From Bacteroidota bacterium (GTDB lineage Bacteria > Bacteroidota > Ignavibacteria > Ignavibacteriales > Melioribacteraceae): a stretch of DNA of 64,000 nucleotides. Made by a program: the position numbers and the translations under genes. Location: positions 15,392-79,391 of the forward strand of contig JAEXUB010000272.1 in assembly GCA_023453125.1 (NCBI GenBank), read 5' to 3'. Below are positions 17,124 through 27,012 of this stretch, piece after piece; positions within the stretch are counted from its first letter, which is position 1, and every line of letters begins with the position of its first letter. A model generated the notes under the pieces. It worked only from the letters and a program-made list of their open reading frames with translations. It searched no databases and was not told the DNA's origin.

Positions 17124-18500
17124 ATGTTTAATATCGACATAGAACTTATTAAAAAATATGACCGGCCCGGCCCCCGTTATACCAGCTATCCGACCGCACC
17201 CCAGTTTAATACTTCATTTACCCCTCTTAATTTCAGGGGCGAAATAGAAAGAACCAACAATCAGACCGATGCACCCGACCTTTCATTGTATTATCATCTT
17301 CCCTTCTGCGATACGCTCTGTTATTTCTGCGGCTGCAATATGATAATTACCAGAAGCAGGGACAGAATTAAAGATTATCTGGCGCATCTAAAAAAAGAAA
17401 TTGAACTGGTACGTTCTCTAATAAAGGATGACCGGAAGGCAGTTCAGCTCCATTGGGGAGGAGGAACACCAACACACCTCAATCCGGATGAAATTAATGA
17501 ACTGATCGGATTTATTAACTCAAAATTTGAATTTAAACTCGGCTCCGAAAAAGGATGCGAAATTGACCCGCGCGGACTCGAAAAGGAGCATTTGCAGGCC
17601 CTGTTCAACGGAGGATTTAACAGAATCAGTATGGGCGTTCAGGATTTTAATGAAAAGGTTCAGAAAGCCGTTAACAGAATTCAGCCTCAGGAATTAACGC
17701 TTCAGGTAGTTAACTGGGTAAGGGAAATAGGCTTCTCAAGCATTAACCTTGACCTTATGTACGGGCTCCCATTTCAGACCCTGAGCACTTTCGAAAAAAC
17801 CGTAGACGAGACAATTAAGCTTTCCCCCGACAGGATTGCGGTATTCAATTATGCCCACGTACCCTGGATGAAGAAACATATGGAGCTTATAAAGGCAGAG
17901 GACCTTCCTAAACCGGAAGAAAAGCTCAGCATACTGAAAATGACAATTGAAAAGCTTACTTCGGCCGGTTACGTTTTCATCGGGATGGACCATTTTGCCA
18001 AACCGACAGATGATATGGCAGTAGCGCTGAGAGAAAAGAAATTATACCGCAATTTCCAGGGATACAGCACCCACTCCGGAACCGATTTGTATGGATTTGG
18101 TATAACCAGTATTAGCCAGATCGGAAATGTATATGCCCAGAATGTTAAGAAAGAAAAAGAATACTTCGAGCATCTGCAGAACGGTCTTATTCCGGTTGAG
18201 AAAGGATACCACCTTAATGAAGATGACATTTTAAGAAGGTCTGTTATTACTCGCGTAATGTGCGATTTTGAACTCGATTTCTCACAGGTTGAATCAAACT
18301 TTAATATAAAATTCGAAGATTATTTCGCAAACGGTTTAAATTCGCTAAAGGAAATGGTTGACGACGGACTTATTGAGATTGCCGGACGTAAGATTCTTGT
18401 AACGGAAATGGGCCGGCTGCTTATACGTAACGTAGCAATGGCTTTTGACGGATATATAGAAAGAAAAGAAGATACAGGCAAATATTCGCGCACTGTTTAG
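17124..18500 (+). CDS. hemN: Oxygen-independent coproporphyrinogen III oxidase (radical SAM)
   Basis: Oxidatively decarboxylates coproporphyrinogen III to protoporphyrinogen IX without O2. 458 residues, full HemN length. The motif is C62-x3-C66-x2-C69-G-C71 (FCDTLCYFCGCN); C62/C66/C69 bind the 4Fe-4S cluster, and the extra C71 and the N-terminal RYTSYPTA segment mark true HemN rather than HemW. HWGGGTPTHL and GVQDFNEKVQKAVNR are also conserved. It makes the pathway workable under anoxia at this step. It lies between hemE and hemH in the same operon. Confidence 0.97.
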   Translation: MFNIDIELIKKYDRPGPRYTSYPTAPQFNTSFTPLNFRGEIERTNNQTDAPDLSLYYHLPFCDTLCYFCGCNMIITRSRDRIKDYLAHLKKEIELVRSLIKDDRKAVQLHWGGGTPTHLNPDEINELIGFINSKFEFKLGSEKGCEIDPRGLEKEHLQALFNGGFNRISMGVQDFNEKVQKAVNRIQPQELTLQVVNWVREIGFSSINLDLMYGLPFQTLSTFEKTVDETIKLSPDRIAVFNYAHVPWMKKHMELIKAEDLPKPEEKLSILKMTIEKLTSAGYVFIGMDHFAKPTDDMAVALREKKLYRNFQGYSTHSGTDLYGFGITSISQIGNVYAQNVKKEKEYFEHLQNGLIPVEKGYHLNEDDILRRSVITRVMCDFELDFSQVESNFNIKFEDYFANGLNSLKEMVDDGLIEIAGRKILVTEMGRLLIRNVAMAFDGYIERKEDTGKYSRTV

Positions 18501-18510
18501 AAAGGAATAA

Positions 18511-19476
18511 ATGAAAAAATACTCTGTTGTTTTATTCAATCTCGGGGGCCCCGATTCTTTGGATGCCGTTGAACCATTCCTCAAAAATCTATTCAGCGAC
18601 CCCGATATATTCAATCTTCCATTCGGACAAAAACTCTTTGCAAAGATTATCTCTAAACGAAGAGCTCCTAAAGTTGCCGCGGAATACGAACTGATTGGCG
18701 GCAAATCCCCTCTTAACGAATGGACAGAAAAACAGAGAAGCCTGCTCGAAACTGAATTGCGTAATTCAGGATTTGATGCTGATGTATATACGGCAATGCG
18801 TTACTGGAATCCATTGACTGATGAAACAGTTTCAAAAATTGAGAATGCCGGATATGAAAAGATTATTCTTCTCCCTTTGTATCCTCATTATTCAATAACT
18901 ACAACTGGCTCTTCATTCAATGAATGGAACCGTCATTACAAGGGGGATAAAGGAAAACTTGTATATATTAAGGATTATTATACCGATCCGGGTTATATAA
19001 ATTCACTTAATGAACGGATTGACGGGGGGCTTCAGAAATTCCCCCCGGAACTGAGAGACAAGGTTCAGCTTGTATTCAGTGCGCACGGCACTCCCGTAAG
19101 CCTGGTTAAAAAAGGAGACCCTTACAGCATTCAGATTAAAGCGACTGTTAATGCTGTTATGAAAGCCAGAAATAATTCGCACAGCCATTCCCTCTGCTTT
19201 CAGAGCAAGGTAGGGCCGGTTAAATGGCTTGAGCCTTCAACTTCGGATATGATTAAAACTCTGGCCGGACAAAACATCAAAAATCTCCTCATAATTCCTA
19301 TTAGCTTTGTCTCGGACCATATAGAAACTTTATTTGAACTTAATATTGAATACAGGCACGTTGCCGATAAATCAGGAATAGATAATTATATTGTGATGGA
19401 AGGATTAAACGAGTCTCCTCTTTTCATTAATACTCTGAAGGAGCTCATATTAAAAAACGGGGCGGTTAAAGAATGA
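18511..19476 (+). CDS. hemH: Ferrochelatase
   Basis: Inserts Fe2+ into protoporphyrin IX. 321 residues, with NLGGPDSLDAVEPFLKNLF at the N-terminus, the active-site segment VFSAHGTPVSLVKKGDPY containing the metal-binding His, and FQSKVGPVKWLEPST. The protein needs protoporphyrin IX from the next gene product; the hemG start overlaps its stop codon (ATGA). Confidence 0.96.
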   Translation: MKKYSVVLFNLGGPDSLDAVEPFLKNLFSDPDIFNLPFGQKLFAKIISKRRAPKVAAEYELIGGKSPLNEWTEKQRSLLETELRNSGFDADVYTAMRYWNPLTDETVSKIENAGYEKIILLPLYPHYSITTTGSSFNEWNRHYKGDKGKLVYIKDYYTDPGYINSLNERIDGGLQKFPPELRDKVQLVFSAHGTPVSLVKKGDPYSIQIKATVNAVMKARNNSHSHSLCFQSKVGPVKWLEPSTSDMIKTLAGQNIKNLLIIPISFVSDHIETLFELNIEYRHVADKSGIDNYIVMEGLNESPLFINTLKELILKNGAVKE

Positions 19477-20852
19477 ATAAAAATATTGTAATACTCGGGG
19501 CGGGAATATCTGGGCTTACTACGGCATACTGGCTGCATAAAGCAGGTAAAGATTTCACTATTCTTGAGGCTAAAAAGGAACCGGGAGGCGCAATGGAAAC
19601 CGCCGGCGTGGATAATTTCCTTGTTGATTTCGGTCCAAACAGCGGACTTGAGACCACCCCTCTAATATCTCAGATAGCAGGTGAAATAGGGCTTGCCGAT
19701 GAAATGGTTTATGCCAATGAAAACTCGAATAAGAGATATATTTTAAGGGATAACGAACTACACGCTCTTCCGATGACTCCCGGTTCGTTCTTAAAATCCG
19801 GACTCTTTTCAGCCAAAGGGAAACTCCGCTTAATGGCTGAGCCTTTTATAGGTAAATCTGAAGACGGCTATTATCAGAGCATTGCCCAATTTGTTGAAAG
19901 AAGGCTCGGTAAAGAATTTCTCGATTATGCAATTGATCCATTTGTATCCGGAGTAAGCGCAGGCGACCCATTTAAATTAAGCGTTAAATCGGCATTCCCC
20001 AAGCTTTACCGCCTCGAAGAACTTTACGGCGGATTAATTAAAGGAATGATAAAAGGAGCCAAGGAAAGAAAAAGAAGCAAAGAGCAATCCAAACAAAGCG
20101 CAAAGATGTTTTCTTTTGTTAATGGAATGCAGTCTTTCCCGAATAAAATAGCTTCTCTCTTCCCCGAAAGATTAAATTATAACTGCTCAATTACCGGCAT
20201 CAAAAAATCCTCAGAAGGATATCTGGTTGAGTATACAGAAAACGGCACTCCAAAATCTGTTGAGTGCGGAATTTTAATATCCACAATACCTGCATACGAA
20301 CTGGCAAAGAAAGTAGGAGGATTGGATTCAACTCTTTCAAAGCACCTGGAGGATATTTTTTATCCTACGGTAATGGTGCTGTATCTGGGCTTTTCTAAGA
20401 ATCAGATAGAGCGCCCGCTGGATGGTTTCGGATATTTAATCCCCTCGAAGGAAAAAAGGAATTATCTGGGGGCCATCTGGAGCTCTACCATTTTCCCTAA
20501 TAGAGCCGGGGATGATAAAGCATCATTTACCCTATTTGTCGGCGGGGCCAGAAAAGGGGACCTATTTAAAATGGAGAAAAATGAGCTCATAAATAAGGTT
20601 ATTGCTGAATTTTCGCGCGATATGCATATCACAGGCGCCCCCGTTTTTACAGCAGATAAAATTTGGGACAAGGCGATTCCCCAATATAATATCGGATATA
20701 TTGAACACGAGAATTATTTTGAAAAATTTGAAAAAGAGAACCGGGGTTTTATACTAAGCGGCAACTATAGAGGCGGAATTGCTGTTGGCGACTGCGTTAA
20801 AAACTCTGAGATTAACTTTAACAAAGCAATGGAAACATATAAAGAATTATAA
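19473..20852 (+). CDS. hemG: Protoporphyrinogen oxidase (FAD-dependent, HemY-type)
   Basis: Oxidises protoporphyrinogen IX to protoporphyrin IX. 459 residues. The FAD-binding dinucleotide motif is ILGAGISGLTTAYWL (residues ~6-20) with a following ILEAKKEPGG; the C-terminal FAD segment is GNYRGGIAVGDC. This is the HemY flavoenzyme family, not the flavodoxin-like HemG of E. coli or HemJ. Characterised HemY enzymes usually use O2, which contrasts with the O2-independent HemN two genes upstream. It overlaps hemH by 4 bases. Confidence 0.93.
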   Translation: MNKNIVILGAGISGLTTAYWLHKAGKDFTILEAKKEPGGAMETAGVDNFLVDFGPNSGLETTPLISQIAGEIGLADEMVYANENSNKRYILRDNELHALPMTPGSFLKSGLFSAKGKLRLMAEPFIGKSEDGYYQSIAQFVERRLGKEFLDYAIDPFVSGVSAGDPFKLSVKSAFPKLYRLEELYGGLIKGMIKGAKERKRSKEQSKQSAKMFSFVNGMQSFPNKIASLFPERLNYNCSITGIKKSSEGYLVEYTENGTPKSVECGILISTIPAYELAKKVGGLDSTLSKHLEDIFYPTVMVLYLGFSKNQIERPLDGFGYLIPSKEKRNYLGAIWSSTIFPNRAGDDKASFTLFVGGARKGDLFKMEKNELINKVIAEFSRDMHITGAPVFTADKIWDKAIPQYNIGYIEHENYFEKFEKENRGFILSGNYRGGIAVGDCVKNSEINFNKAMETYKEL

Positions 20853-20870
20853 ATAATAATGGAGGCTTAA

Positions 20871-21860
20871 ATGGCTCAGTATCCAACTAAAAGATTACGC
20901 AGATTAAGATATAACCCTACAGTAAGGGATATGGTAAGAGAAACTTCTTTATCAAAAAACGACCTCATATATCCCCTTTTTGTTATTTACGGCAATAAGG
21001 TAAAGAATGAAATTAAATCGATGCCCGGCGTTTACCAGATGTCACTCGATGTACTTGTAGAGGAGTGCAAAGAAATTGAAGCATTAGGCATACCAGCAGT
21101 TATTTTATTCGGAATTCCTGAACATAAAGATGAAGTAGGTTCCGGCGCTTACGACGAAAACGGAATAATTCAGCAGGCAGTTAGAGTAATTAAAGCCAAC
21201 ACAAAGAAACTGCTGGTAATTACTGACGTATGCTTATGCGAATATACATCGCACGGGCATTGCGGTGTTCTTGACGGCGAGAATATTCTGAATGATGAAA
21301 CCGTATCTCTTTTGGCAAAGGAAGCAGTTTCGCACGCCCAGGCAGGTGCAGATATTATTGCCCCGAGCGATATGATGGACGGAAGAATTTCCTCTATCCG
21401 CAAGGCACTGGATTATAAAGGATTTGCACATATTCCTATTATGAGCTATGCAGTTAAATACGCTTCAGGTTATTACGGCCCGTTTCGCGACGCTGCGGAA
21501 TCTGCTCCTGCTTTCGGCGACAGACGTTCACATCAGATGGATATTGCGAACTCAAACGAGGCTATTAGAGAAGCAGAAAGCGATATTGAAGAAGGCGCGG
21601 ATATGATTATGGTTAAACCAGCCGGCGCTTATCTCGACATTATCCACAGAGTAAAAGAAAAATTCCAGATGCCCACGGCTGCATACCAGGTAAGCGGCGA
21701 ATACTCAATGATTAAGGCCGCAGGCAAAATGGGATGGATTGATGAGGAAAGAGTGATGCTTGAATCCCTTATCGGCATTAAAAGAGCAGGCGCTGATATG
21801 ATTTTAACCTATTTTGCAAAAGATGTCGCAAAATATATCGATAAACAAAATAAGAATTGA
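20871..21860 (+). CDS. hemB: Delta-aminolevulinic acid dehydratase (porphobilinogen synthase), zinc type
   Basis: Condenses two 5-aminolevulinates into porphobilinogen. 329 residues. The zinc-binding triad C121, C123, C131 ([14 protein letters not shown]) marks the Zn-dependent class rather than the Mg/Asp class. Schiff-base lysines are K196 ([18 protein letters not shown]) and K249 ([12 protein letters not shown]). A clear GGAGG lies 6 bp upstream of the ATG. It is followed 22 bp later by hemL; the order hemB-hemL at the distal end of the operon is unusual only in that these are early-pathway enzymes. Confidence 0.97.
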   Translation: MAQYPTKRLRRLRYNPTVRDMVRETSLSKNDLIYPLFVIYGNKVKNEIKSMPGVYQMSLDVLVEECKEIEALGIPAVILFGIPEHKDEVGSGAYDENGIIQQAVRVIKANTKKLLVITDVCLCEYTSHGHCGVLDGENILNDETVSLLAKEAVSHAQAGADIIAPSDMMDGRISSIRKALDYKGFAHIPIMSYAVKYASGYYGPFRDAAESAPAFGDRRSHQMDIANSNEAIREAESDIEEGADMIMVKPAGAYLDIIHRVKEKFQMPTAAYQVSGEYSMIKAAGKMGWIDEERVMLESLIGIKRAGADMILTYFAKDVAKYIDKQNKN

Positions 21861-21882
21861 AGAAAATAAAATCGGAGAAAGC

Positions 21883-23172
21883 ATGGATATTTCAAAAAGT
21901 ATAGCGCTTTTTGAAGAAGCTAAAAAATATATTCCGGGAGGAGTTAATTCCCCTGTAAGGGCATTCAAAGCAGTTGGAGGTACTCCCCTCTTTATTGAAA
22001 AAGGAGACGGCTCAAAATTCTACGATGCCAATGGAAACGAATATATTGATTATATTGGAAGCTGGGGCCCCCATCTGTTCGGCCATAATGCCCCCTTTAT
22101 TAAAGAAGCTCTCCTTGAGAATATTGAAAAAGGAACAAGCTTCGGCGCACCTACGGCGCAGGAAGTTGAAATGGCAAAGCTTGTTACTTCGTTAGTACCG
22201 TCGATGGATATGGTCCGTATGGTTAACAGCGGTACCGAAGCAACAATGAGCGCAATTAGAGCCGCCCGCGGCTATACCGGCAAGGATAAGATTATCAAAT
22301 TCGAAGGATGCTACCACGGGCATGCAGATTTCTTCCTTATTAAAGCAGGTTCAGGAGCCCTTACATTCGGAATTCCTACAAGTCCCGGTGTAACAAAGGC
22401 TAACGCGTCAGATACTTTAATAGCTGATTATAACCATATAGAATCTGTTAAGGAGCTAGTTAAGGCAAACAGGAATGAGATTGCGGCAATTATTATTGAG
22501 CCTATTGCTGGGAATGTCGGCGTAATTCCGGCCTCTCCTGAATTCCTGAAAGAACTCCGCGCTATCTGCGACGAAGAAAAAATTGTTTTAATTTTTGACG
22601 AAGTTATGAGCGGTTTCAGAGTTGCCAAAGGGGGCGCGCAGGAAATTTACGGCATAACCCCGGACCTTTCAACATTCGGTAAGATTATCGGCGGAGGCCT
22701 TCCTGTTGGAGCATTCGGCGGAAAGAAAGAGATAATGGAAAAAATATCTCCGAGCGGACCTGTTTACCAGGCAGGTACTCTAAGCGGTAATCCGCTTGCA
22801 ATGTCGGCAGGTATTGCCGTGCTTAAGCACATTCAGAACAATCCTGATATTTACAAAATGCTCGAAGAAAAATCGGCTTATCTTGAAGCGGGCTTTGCCG
22901 AAAACAATAAAAAGCTTGGAAAAAAATATGCAATGAACAGAATCAGCTCAATGATGTGTATGTTTTTTACTGAAGAACCGGTTCACGATTATGCAAGCGC
23001 TCTCAAATCTGATACGGCATTATACGGTAAATTTTACCATGAAATGCTTAACCGTGGAGTTTACCTTGCTCCTGCCCAGTTCGAAGCCCTGTTTGTTTCT
23101 ACTGTACACACAACAGAAGACCTCGATAAGACTATAAAAGCTCACTATGAATCGCTGAAAGCAGTTCTATAA
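21883..23172 (+). CDS. hemL: Glutamate-1-semialdehyde 2,1-aminomutase
   Basis: PLP enzyme converting glutamate-1-semialdehyde to 5-aminolevulinate. 429 residues from the chosen ATG at 21883 (GGAGA 5 bp upstream; N-terminus MDISKSIALFEEAKKYIPGG is canonical). An in-frame upstream ATG at 21814 would overlap hemB and add 23 residues with no family match, so I rejected it. The PLP lysine is K267 (TFGKIIGGGLPVG), with the NSGTEATMSAIRAARG and FEGCYHGHAD motifs. Last gene of the haem run; a terminator follows. Confidence 0.97.
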   Translation: MDISKSIALFEEAKKYIPGGVNSPVRAFKAVGGTPLFIEKGDGSKFYDANGNEYIDYIGSWGPHLFGHNAPFIKEALLENIEKGTSFGAPTAQEVEMAKLVTSLVPSMDMVRMVNSGTEATMSAIRAARGYTGKDKIIKFEGCYHGHADFFLIKAGSGALTFGIPTSPGVTKANASDTLIADYNHIESVKELVKANRNEIAAIIIEPIAGNVGVIPASPEFLKELRAICDEEKIVLIFDEVMSGFRVAKGGAQEIYGITPDLSTFGKIIGGGLPVGAFGGKKEIMEKISPSGPVYQAGTLSGNPLAMSAGIAVLKHIQNNPDIYKMLEEKSAYLEAGFAENNKKLGKKYAMNRISSMMCMFFTEEPVHDYASALKSDTALYGKFYHEMLNRGVYLAPAQFEALFVSTVHTTEDLDKTIKAHYESLKAVL

Positions 23173-23194
23173 AAGGAAATCAGAATTATAAAGG

Positions 23195-23228
23195 AAGAGG
23201 CTGCCCAATGGCAGCCTCTTTTATTTTG
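23195..23228 (+). terminator. Terminator of the haem-biosynthesis run
   Basis: 11-bp perfect stem AAGAGGCTGCC / GGCAGCCTCTT with a CAAT loop, followed by TTATTTT. It lies 22 bp after hemL and just before the convergent end of pta. The reverse orientation has no good T tail. Confidence 0.9.
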
Positions 23229-23241
23229 GTATGTCTTAAAA

Positions 23242-24225
23242 TCAGTCAGCCATTAAGCAGGCAATAGCAGCAGTATTTACTATATCATCAACGCTGCAGC
23301 CTCTGCTGAGATCGAAGAAAGGTTTCTTTAAGCCCTGGCTTACAGGTCCTATTGCCTGAGCGCCGCCGAGGCGTTCTGCAATTTTGTAGCCGATATTTCC
23401 TGCCTGAAGATCGGGGAACACAAGAACGTTTGCTTTGCCGGCAACATCGCTGCCCGGTGCTTTTTTCTTCCCTATAGCTTCAACTATTGCCGCATCGAAC
23501 TGCATTTCACCGTCAATCTTTAAATCAGGGCGTTTTTCTCTGGCAATTTTCAATGCTTCCCTTACCTTATCAACCAGTTCATGTTCAGCGCTTCCTTTTG
23601 TAGAGAAAGAGAGCATTGCGACTCTTGGTTCTTCCCCTGTAAGCTTCTGATGGTTAATAGCTGTTGAAATGGCTATATCGGCAAGCTGTGGAGCAGTAGG
23701 ATTAGGATTAACTGCGCAGTCAGCAAAGCTGAATACTTTATCGGGATAGGTCATTAAGAAGAAGCTGGAAACAATCGATATTCCTTCGGGCATACCGACA
23801 ATCTGGATTGATGCGCGCATTACATCGGCAGTTGTTGCAAATGAACCTGATACGGAAGCATCAGCCATTCCCTCTTTAACCATCATTGCGCCGAAGAAAA
23901 TGTCGCGCTTCAGGATTTCGCGCGCCTGTTCAATAGTCATTCCTTTATGCTTGCGCATATTATAGAAAATATTCGAAAAGTCGCTCAGTTTTTCTGATTT
24001 TTCATGATCGATTACTCTTACCCCTGTAAGATCAACTCCCGCATTCTTAGCATCATTTCTAATTTTCTCTTCGCTTCCCAATAAAATAACGTGGGCAATT
24101 TTTTCATTGGTTAATTTTTCAGCGGCTTTCAATACACGTTCATCGTGAGATTCCGGCAGTACAACTGTTTTCTTTCTCTGTGCCGCTTTCTCTCTTATTT
24201 TTACAAGTAATTCTACTTCAGCCAT
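23242..24225 (-). CDS. pta: Phosphate acetyltransferase
   Basis: Interconverts acetyl-CoA and acetyl phosphate in acetate metabolism. 327 residues, the short form without the N-terminal DRTGG/BioD-like extension. Conserved elements: [15 protein letters not shown] near the N-terminus, [20 protein letters not shown], and the C-terminal [23 protein letters not shown]. It is transcribed alone, convergent with hemL and divergent from the AI-2E permease gene; no ackA lies next to it in this window. Phosphate butyryltransferase is a related alternative, but the motifs favour Pta. Confidence 0.93.
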   Translation of the reverse strand: MAEVELLVKIREKAAQRKKTVVLPESHDERVLKAAEKLTNEKIAHVILLGSEEKIRNDAKNAGVDLTGVRVIDHEKSEKLSDFSNIFYNMRKHKGMTIEQAREILKRDIFFGAMMVKEGMADASVSGSFATTADVMRASIQIVGMPEGISIVSSFFLMTYPDKVFSFADCAVNPNPTAPQLADIAISTAINHQKLTGEEPRVAMLSFSTKGSAEHELVDKVREALKIAREKRPDLKIDGEMQFDAAIVEAIGKKKAPGSDVAGKANVLVFPDLQAGNIGYKIAERLGGAQAIGPVSQGLKKPFFDLSRGCSVDDIVNTAAIACLMAD

Positions 24226-24257
24226 TTTATTTCCATTTTTTATTGATAATGATAATA

Positions 24258-24265
24258 CAAATATA
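24258..24265 (-). promoter_or_regulatory. Possible Bacteroidetes-type -7 element for pta
   Basis: Reading on the minus strand, TATATTTG matches the TAnnTTTG -7 consensus and would give a short leader ahead of the pta start at 24225. No TTTG is found at the -33 distance, so support is partial. The rest of the 272-base gap 24226-24497 holds a second candidate promoter, an imperfect ATTGAAT inverted repeat, and nothing else I recognise. Confidence 0.3.
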
Positions 24266-24412
24266 AAAAAATAGAGGCATTCTGAGGAATTCGGAGATAA
24301 AGAACCTCCAATTTATTAATTGAATATTAGAGCCATAAATTCAATATGTTTTTCCGGGGCAGGAGTTTCCTGAATACCAATTCATCCGCCCATTAAAGTC
24401 GCTGGAGTTAAA

Positions 24413-24444
24413 TTTCCGCACTAAAAGGGGGAAAAATATATTTG
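24413..24444 (+). promoter_or_regulatory. Candidate promoter for the AI-2E-family permease gene
   Basis: TTTC (24413-24416), 20-bp spacer, then TATATTTG (24437-24444). The -7 box is a perfect TAnnTTTG and the -33 box differs from TTTG by one base; spacing fits Bacteroidota promoters. Confidence 0.42.
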
Positions 24445-24497
24445 CTAATTTCAAAATATTTCCAAATTTTTAGAAAAGGCATTATGGGCATAAATCT

Positions 24498-25556
24498 ATG
24501 CAGCTTGGAGACACCGGTTCAAAAAAGACATATAAGGTTTTATTAATACTCTTTGTAATTGGCATTGTTGCATATCTTTCCTATTTATTCTTCAATGTAC
24601 TCATAATGCTTGCCGTTTCAACTCTTATAGCTATGATATTTAATCCTATTGTAACATTTCTTGAGAAGAAGGGGGTGCCGAGATGGTTTGCAGCTCTCTT
24701 TGTTTTTGCCACCGGTGCCGCACTTTGTTTTCTCCTCCTTTCAATTCTGATTCCTAAAATAACGGGGCAGCTCGATACCATATCAAAAACAGTTTCGCAG
24801 GAAAACCTCAATAAGGTTGTTAAGAATATTGAGACTTCAATTCGTCCCTATATCCCTTTTGTAAAGCCGGGAGAGATAAGCGCTCAGTTAAGGACTTTTA
24901 TTACCAACCAGTTCACCCAGTCATTTTATCATTTGAATGAAATTCTCTCGAGCATTATGTCTGTCCTGGCTATAATGGTTATAGTTCCGTTTATGACATT
25001 CTTCCTTTTAAAAGATAACAGGCGTATTGTCCGCGGGTTAATTAATATAATGCCCAACAAGTATTTCGAGATGTCATATTGGGTTATCAGGCAGATAGCC
25101 ACGCAGCTTGGAAAATTTGTACGCGGATGGATCTTTGACGCATTTATTGTAGGCGCATTAAGTTCGGCAGGATTAGCAATTCTGGGAATCGAAAATGCAA
25201 TATCAATCGGCCTGATTGCCGGTATTGGGCATTTAATCCCCTATTTCGGACCGGTAATAGGAGGACTCCCGGCAATAATCATTTCTCTCATCCAGTTTGG
25301 CGATTTTTCGATGCTTCCGAGTATTTTAATAATGTTTATCATTATTTATACAATCGATAACGGTTTCATTCAGCCAAATATTTATTCAAAGAGCACAGAT
25401 CTTCATCCGTTGGCAATTATTGTACTGATAATTATCGGCAGCCAGATAATAGGAATTGCAGGAATGCTTCTTGCTGTCCCTATTGCTACGGTCGTAAAAA
25501 CAGCAGCTAAAGAGATTTATTTGGGATACAAGAATTACAGGGTTATTAAAGTTTAG
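24498..25556 (+). CDS. AI-2E family transporter (PerM-like permease)
   Basis: 352-residue membrane protein with the AI-2E family layout: two N-terminal helix pairs, a periplasmic-type central region (~75-150), then a C-terminal block of five helices. Diagnostic segments are PFMTFFLLKDNRRIVRG, GLIAGIGHLIPYFGPVIGG and HPLAIIVLIIIGSQIIGI. Members export autoinducer-2 or act as Na+/H+ antiporters; the substrate here cannot be told. No good Shine-Dalgarno precedes the ATG. An out-of-frame ATG lies 14 bp upstream. Confidence 0.88.
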   Translation: MQLGDTGSKKTYKVLLILFVIGIVAYLSYLFFNVLIMLAVSTLIAMIFNPIVTFLEKKGVPRWFAALFVFATGAALCFLLLSILIPKITGQLDTISKTVSQENLNKVVKNIETSIRPYIPFVKPGEISAQLRTFITNQFTQSFYHLNEILSSIMSVLAIMVIVPFMTFFLLKDNRRIVRGLINIMPNKYFEMSYWVIRQIATQLGKFVRGWIFDAFIVGALSSAGLAILGIENAISIGLIAGIGHLIPYFGPVIGGLPAIIISLIQFGDFSMLPSILIMFIIIYTIDNGFIQPNIYSKSTDLHPLAIIVLIIIGSQIIGIAGMLLAVPIATVVKTAAKEIYLGYKNYRVIKV

Positions 25557-25613
25557 CTTTTTATTTTAAACATATCTTTCAATTGTTCATACTCACATAA
25601 TACCGGGACTATA

Positions 25614-27011
25614 ATGGAAATTCAATTCATCGGCGCAGCACAGACAGTAACCGGCTCAATGCATTTAATTAAGGCTAATGGCACTACATTCCTGCTTGAC
25701 TGCGGACTCTATCAGGGAAGAAGAAAAGAAGCATTCGAACTCAACCGGAATTTTGAATACTTCAGCCCCGATAAAATTGATTTTGTAATTCTATCGCATG
25801 CCCACATTGACCATGCGGGAAACCTGCCTACTCTGGTCAAAAGGGGATTCAAAGGGAATATCTATTCCACTTTCGCGACGAGGGATTTAGCTTCTGTTAT
25901 GCTCAGGGACAGCGGACATATTCAGGAAAAAGATGTTGAGTTTGTAAATAAAAAAAGAAAAAAGAAGGGGCAGAATCTTTTTGAGCCTCTATATACCGAA
26001 ATTGATGCCCGGCATGCAATTGAACACTTTGTTGGGGTTAATTACCATAGGGAATTCGAAATTAATGAAAATATTGCGGTCACATTTTTCGATGCGGGGC
26101 ATATTTTGGGCTCTTCAATTGTATATCTTACAATTAAAGAGAAGGGAAGAATTTTAAATTTGGGATTTTCAGGGGACCTTGGCCGGCGCAATTTACCAAT
26201 ACTGAAAGACCCTGAAAAGATTCCCGATGTTGACCTTTTCATATGCGAATCCACCTACGGAAACAGGCTCCACGATAATCCCGAGGATTCGGAAAATCAG
26301 CTTGTCCAGGTTATTGAAAAGGCCGTTCAAAGGAAAGGTAAAATTATTGTGCCTGCATTCAGCGTTGGAAGGACACAGGAAATTGTATTTGCGCTCAATA
26401 AAATATTCGAGAAAGGGCTCGCCCCCAGAATTCCGGTCTATGTTGATTCTCCTCTCTCTGTAAATGCTACGGAAGTATTCAGAATGCATCCTGAGTGCTT
26501 TGATAATGAGACAGCCCAGTTTATGATTAAACACGAGGATCCGTTCGGATTTAATAAACTTAATTATATCACAGATGTAGAAGATTCTAAACGGCTTAAC
26601 GAACAGACCGGACCCTGCATGATTATTTCAAGTTCGGGAATGTGCGAAGCCGGACGCATTCTGCACCATCTTGCAAATAACGTCGAAAATCCGAACAATA
26701 TTATTCTTATTGTCGGCTATACCGCTGAATATACTCTTGGAAGAAAACTGGTTAATAGAGAGGCAGTGCTCCCCATATTCGGCGATGAATACACCCTTAA
26801 AGCCGAAGTAATTGTGCTCAATTCCTTCAGCGGACATGCCGATTCCGATGAACTGTTCAATTACTGCAGCAGCCTCGATAAAGAAAGAATTCAGAAACTC
26901 TTTCTGGTTCACGGGGAATTGGAACAGCAGGAATATTTTAAGGAGCGTCTTTCTTCTAACGGGTTCAATAATGTAATTATTCCTGAGAAAGGGGATAAGT
27001 TTATTATCTGA
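25614..27011 (+). CDS. Beta-CASP metallo-beta-lactamase-fold ribonuclease-like protein
   Basis: 465 residues. The metallo-beta-lactamase core begins at residue 1, with the metal site HAHIDH (~62-67), DAGHILGSS and SGDLGR. The beta-CASP insert includes AFSVGRTQEIVFALN and the IISSSGMCEAGRI loop, and the C-terminal SFSGHAD carries a further metal ligand. This is the YSH1/CPSF73-like bacterial group, predicted to process RNA. Substrate unknown. A lipoprotein gene starts 2 bp later, probably co-transcribed but with no obvious functional tie. Confidence 0.9.
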   Translation: MEIQFIGAAQTVTGSMHLIKANGTTFLLDCGLYQGRRKEAFELNRNFEYFSPDKIDFVILSHAHIDHAGNLPTLVKRGFKGNIYSTFATRDLASVMLRDSGHIQEKDVEFVNKKRKKKGQNLFEPLYTEIDARHAIEHFVGVNYHREFEINENIAVTFFDAGHILGSSIVYLTIKEKGRILNLGFSGDLGRRNLPILKDPEKIPDVDLFICESTYGNRLHDNPEDSENQLVQVIEKAVQRKGKIIVPAFSVGRTQEIVFALNKIFEKGLAPRIPVYVDSPLSVNATEVFRMHPECFDNETAQFMIKHEDPFGFNKLNYITDVEDSKRLNEQTGPCMIISSSGMCEAGRILHHLANNVENPNNIILIVGYTAEYTLGRKLVNREAVLPIFGDEYTLKAEVIVLNSFSGHADSDELFNYCSSLDKERIQKLFLVHGELEQQEYFKERLSSNGFNNVIIPEKGDKFII

Positions 27012-27012
27012 T

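Noticed and set aside
17124..18500. HemW (haem chaperone) instead of HemN
   Set aside because: The fourth cysteine (CGC after CxxxCxx) and the long N-terminal segment RYTSYPTA match true HemN.
21814..21882. N-terminal extension of hemL
   Set aside because: It overlaps hemB and adds residues without family similarity; the ATG at 21883 has a GGAGA site.
24226..24497. Possible riboswitch or small RNA in the pta/permease gap
   Set aside because: Only short imperfect inverted repeats are visible; no known riboswitch core was recognised.
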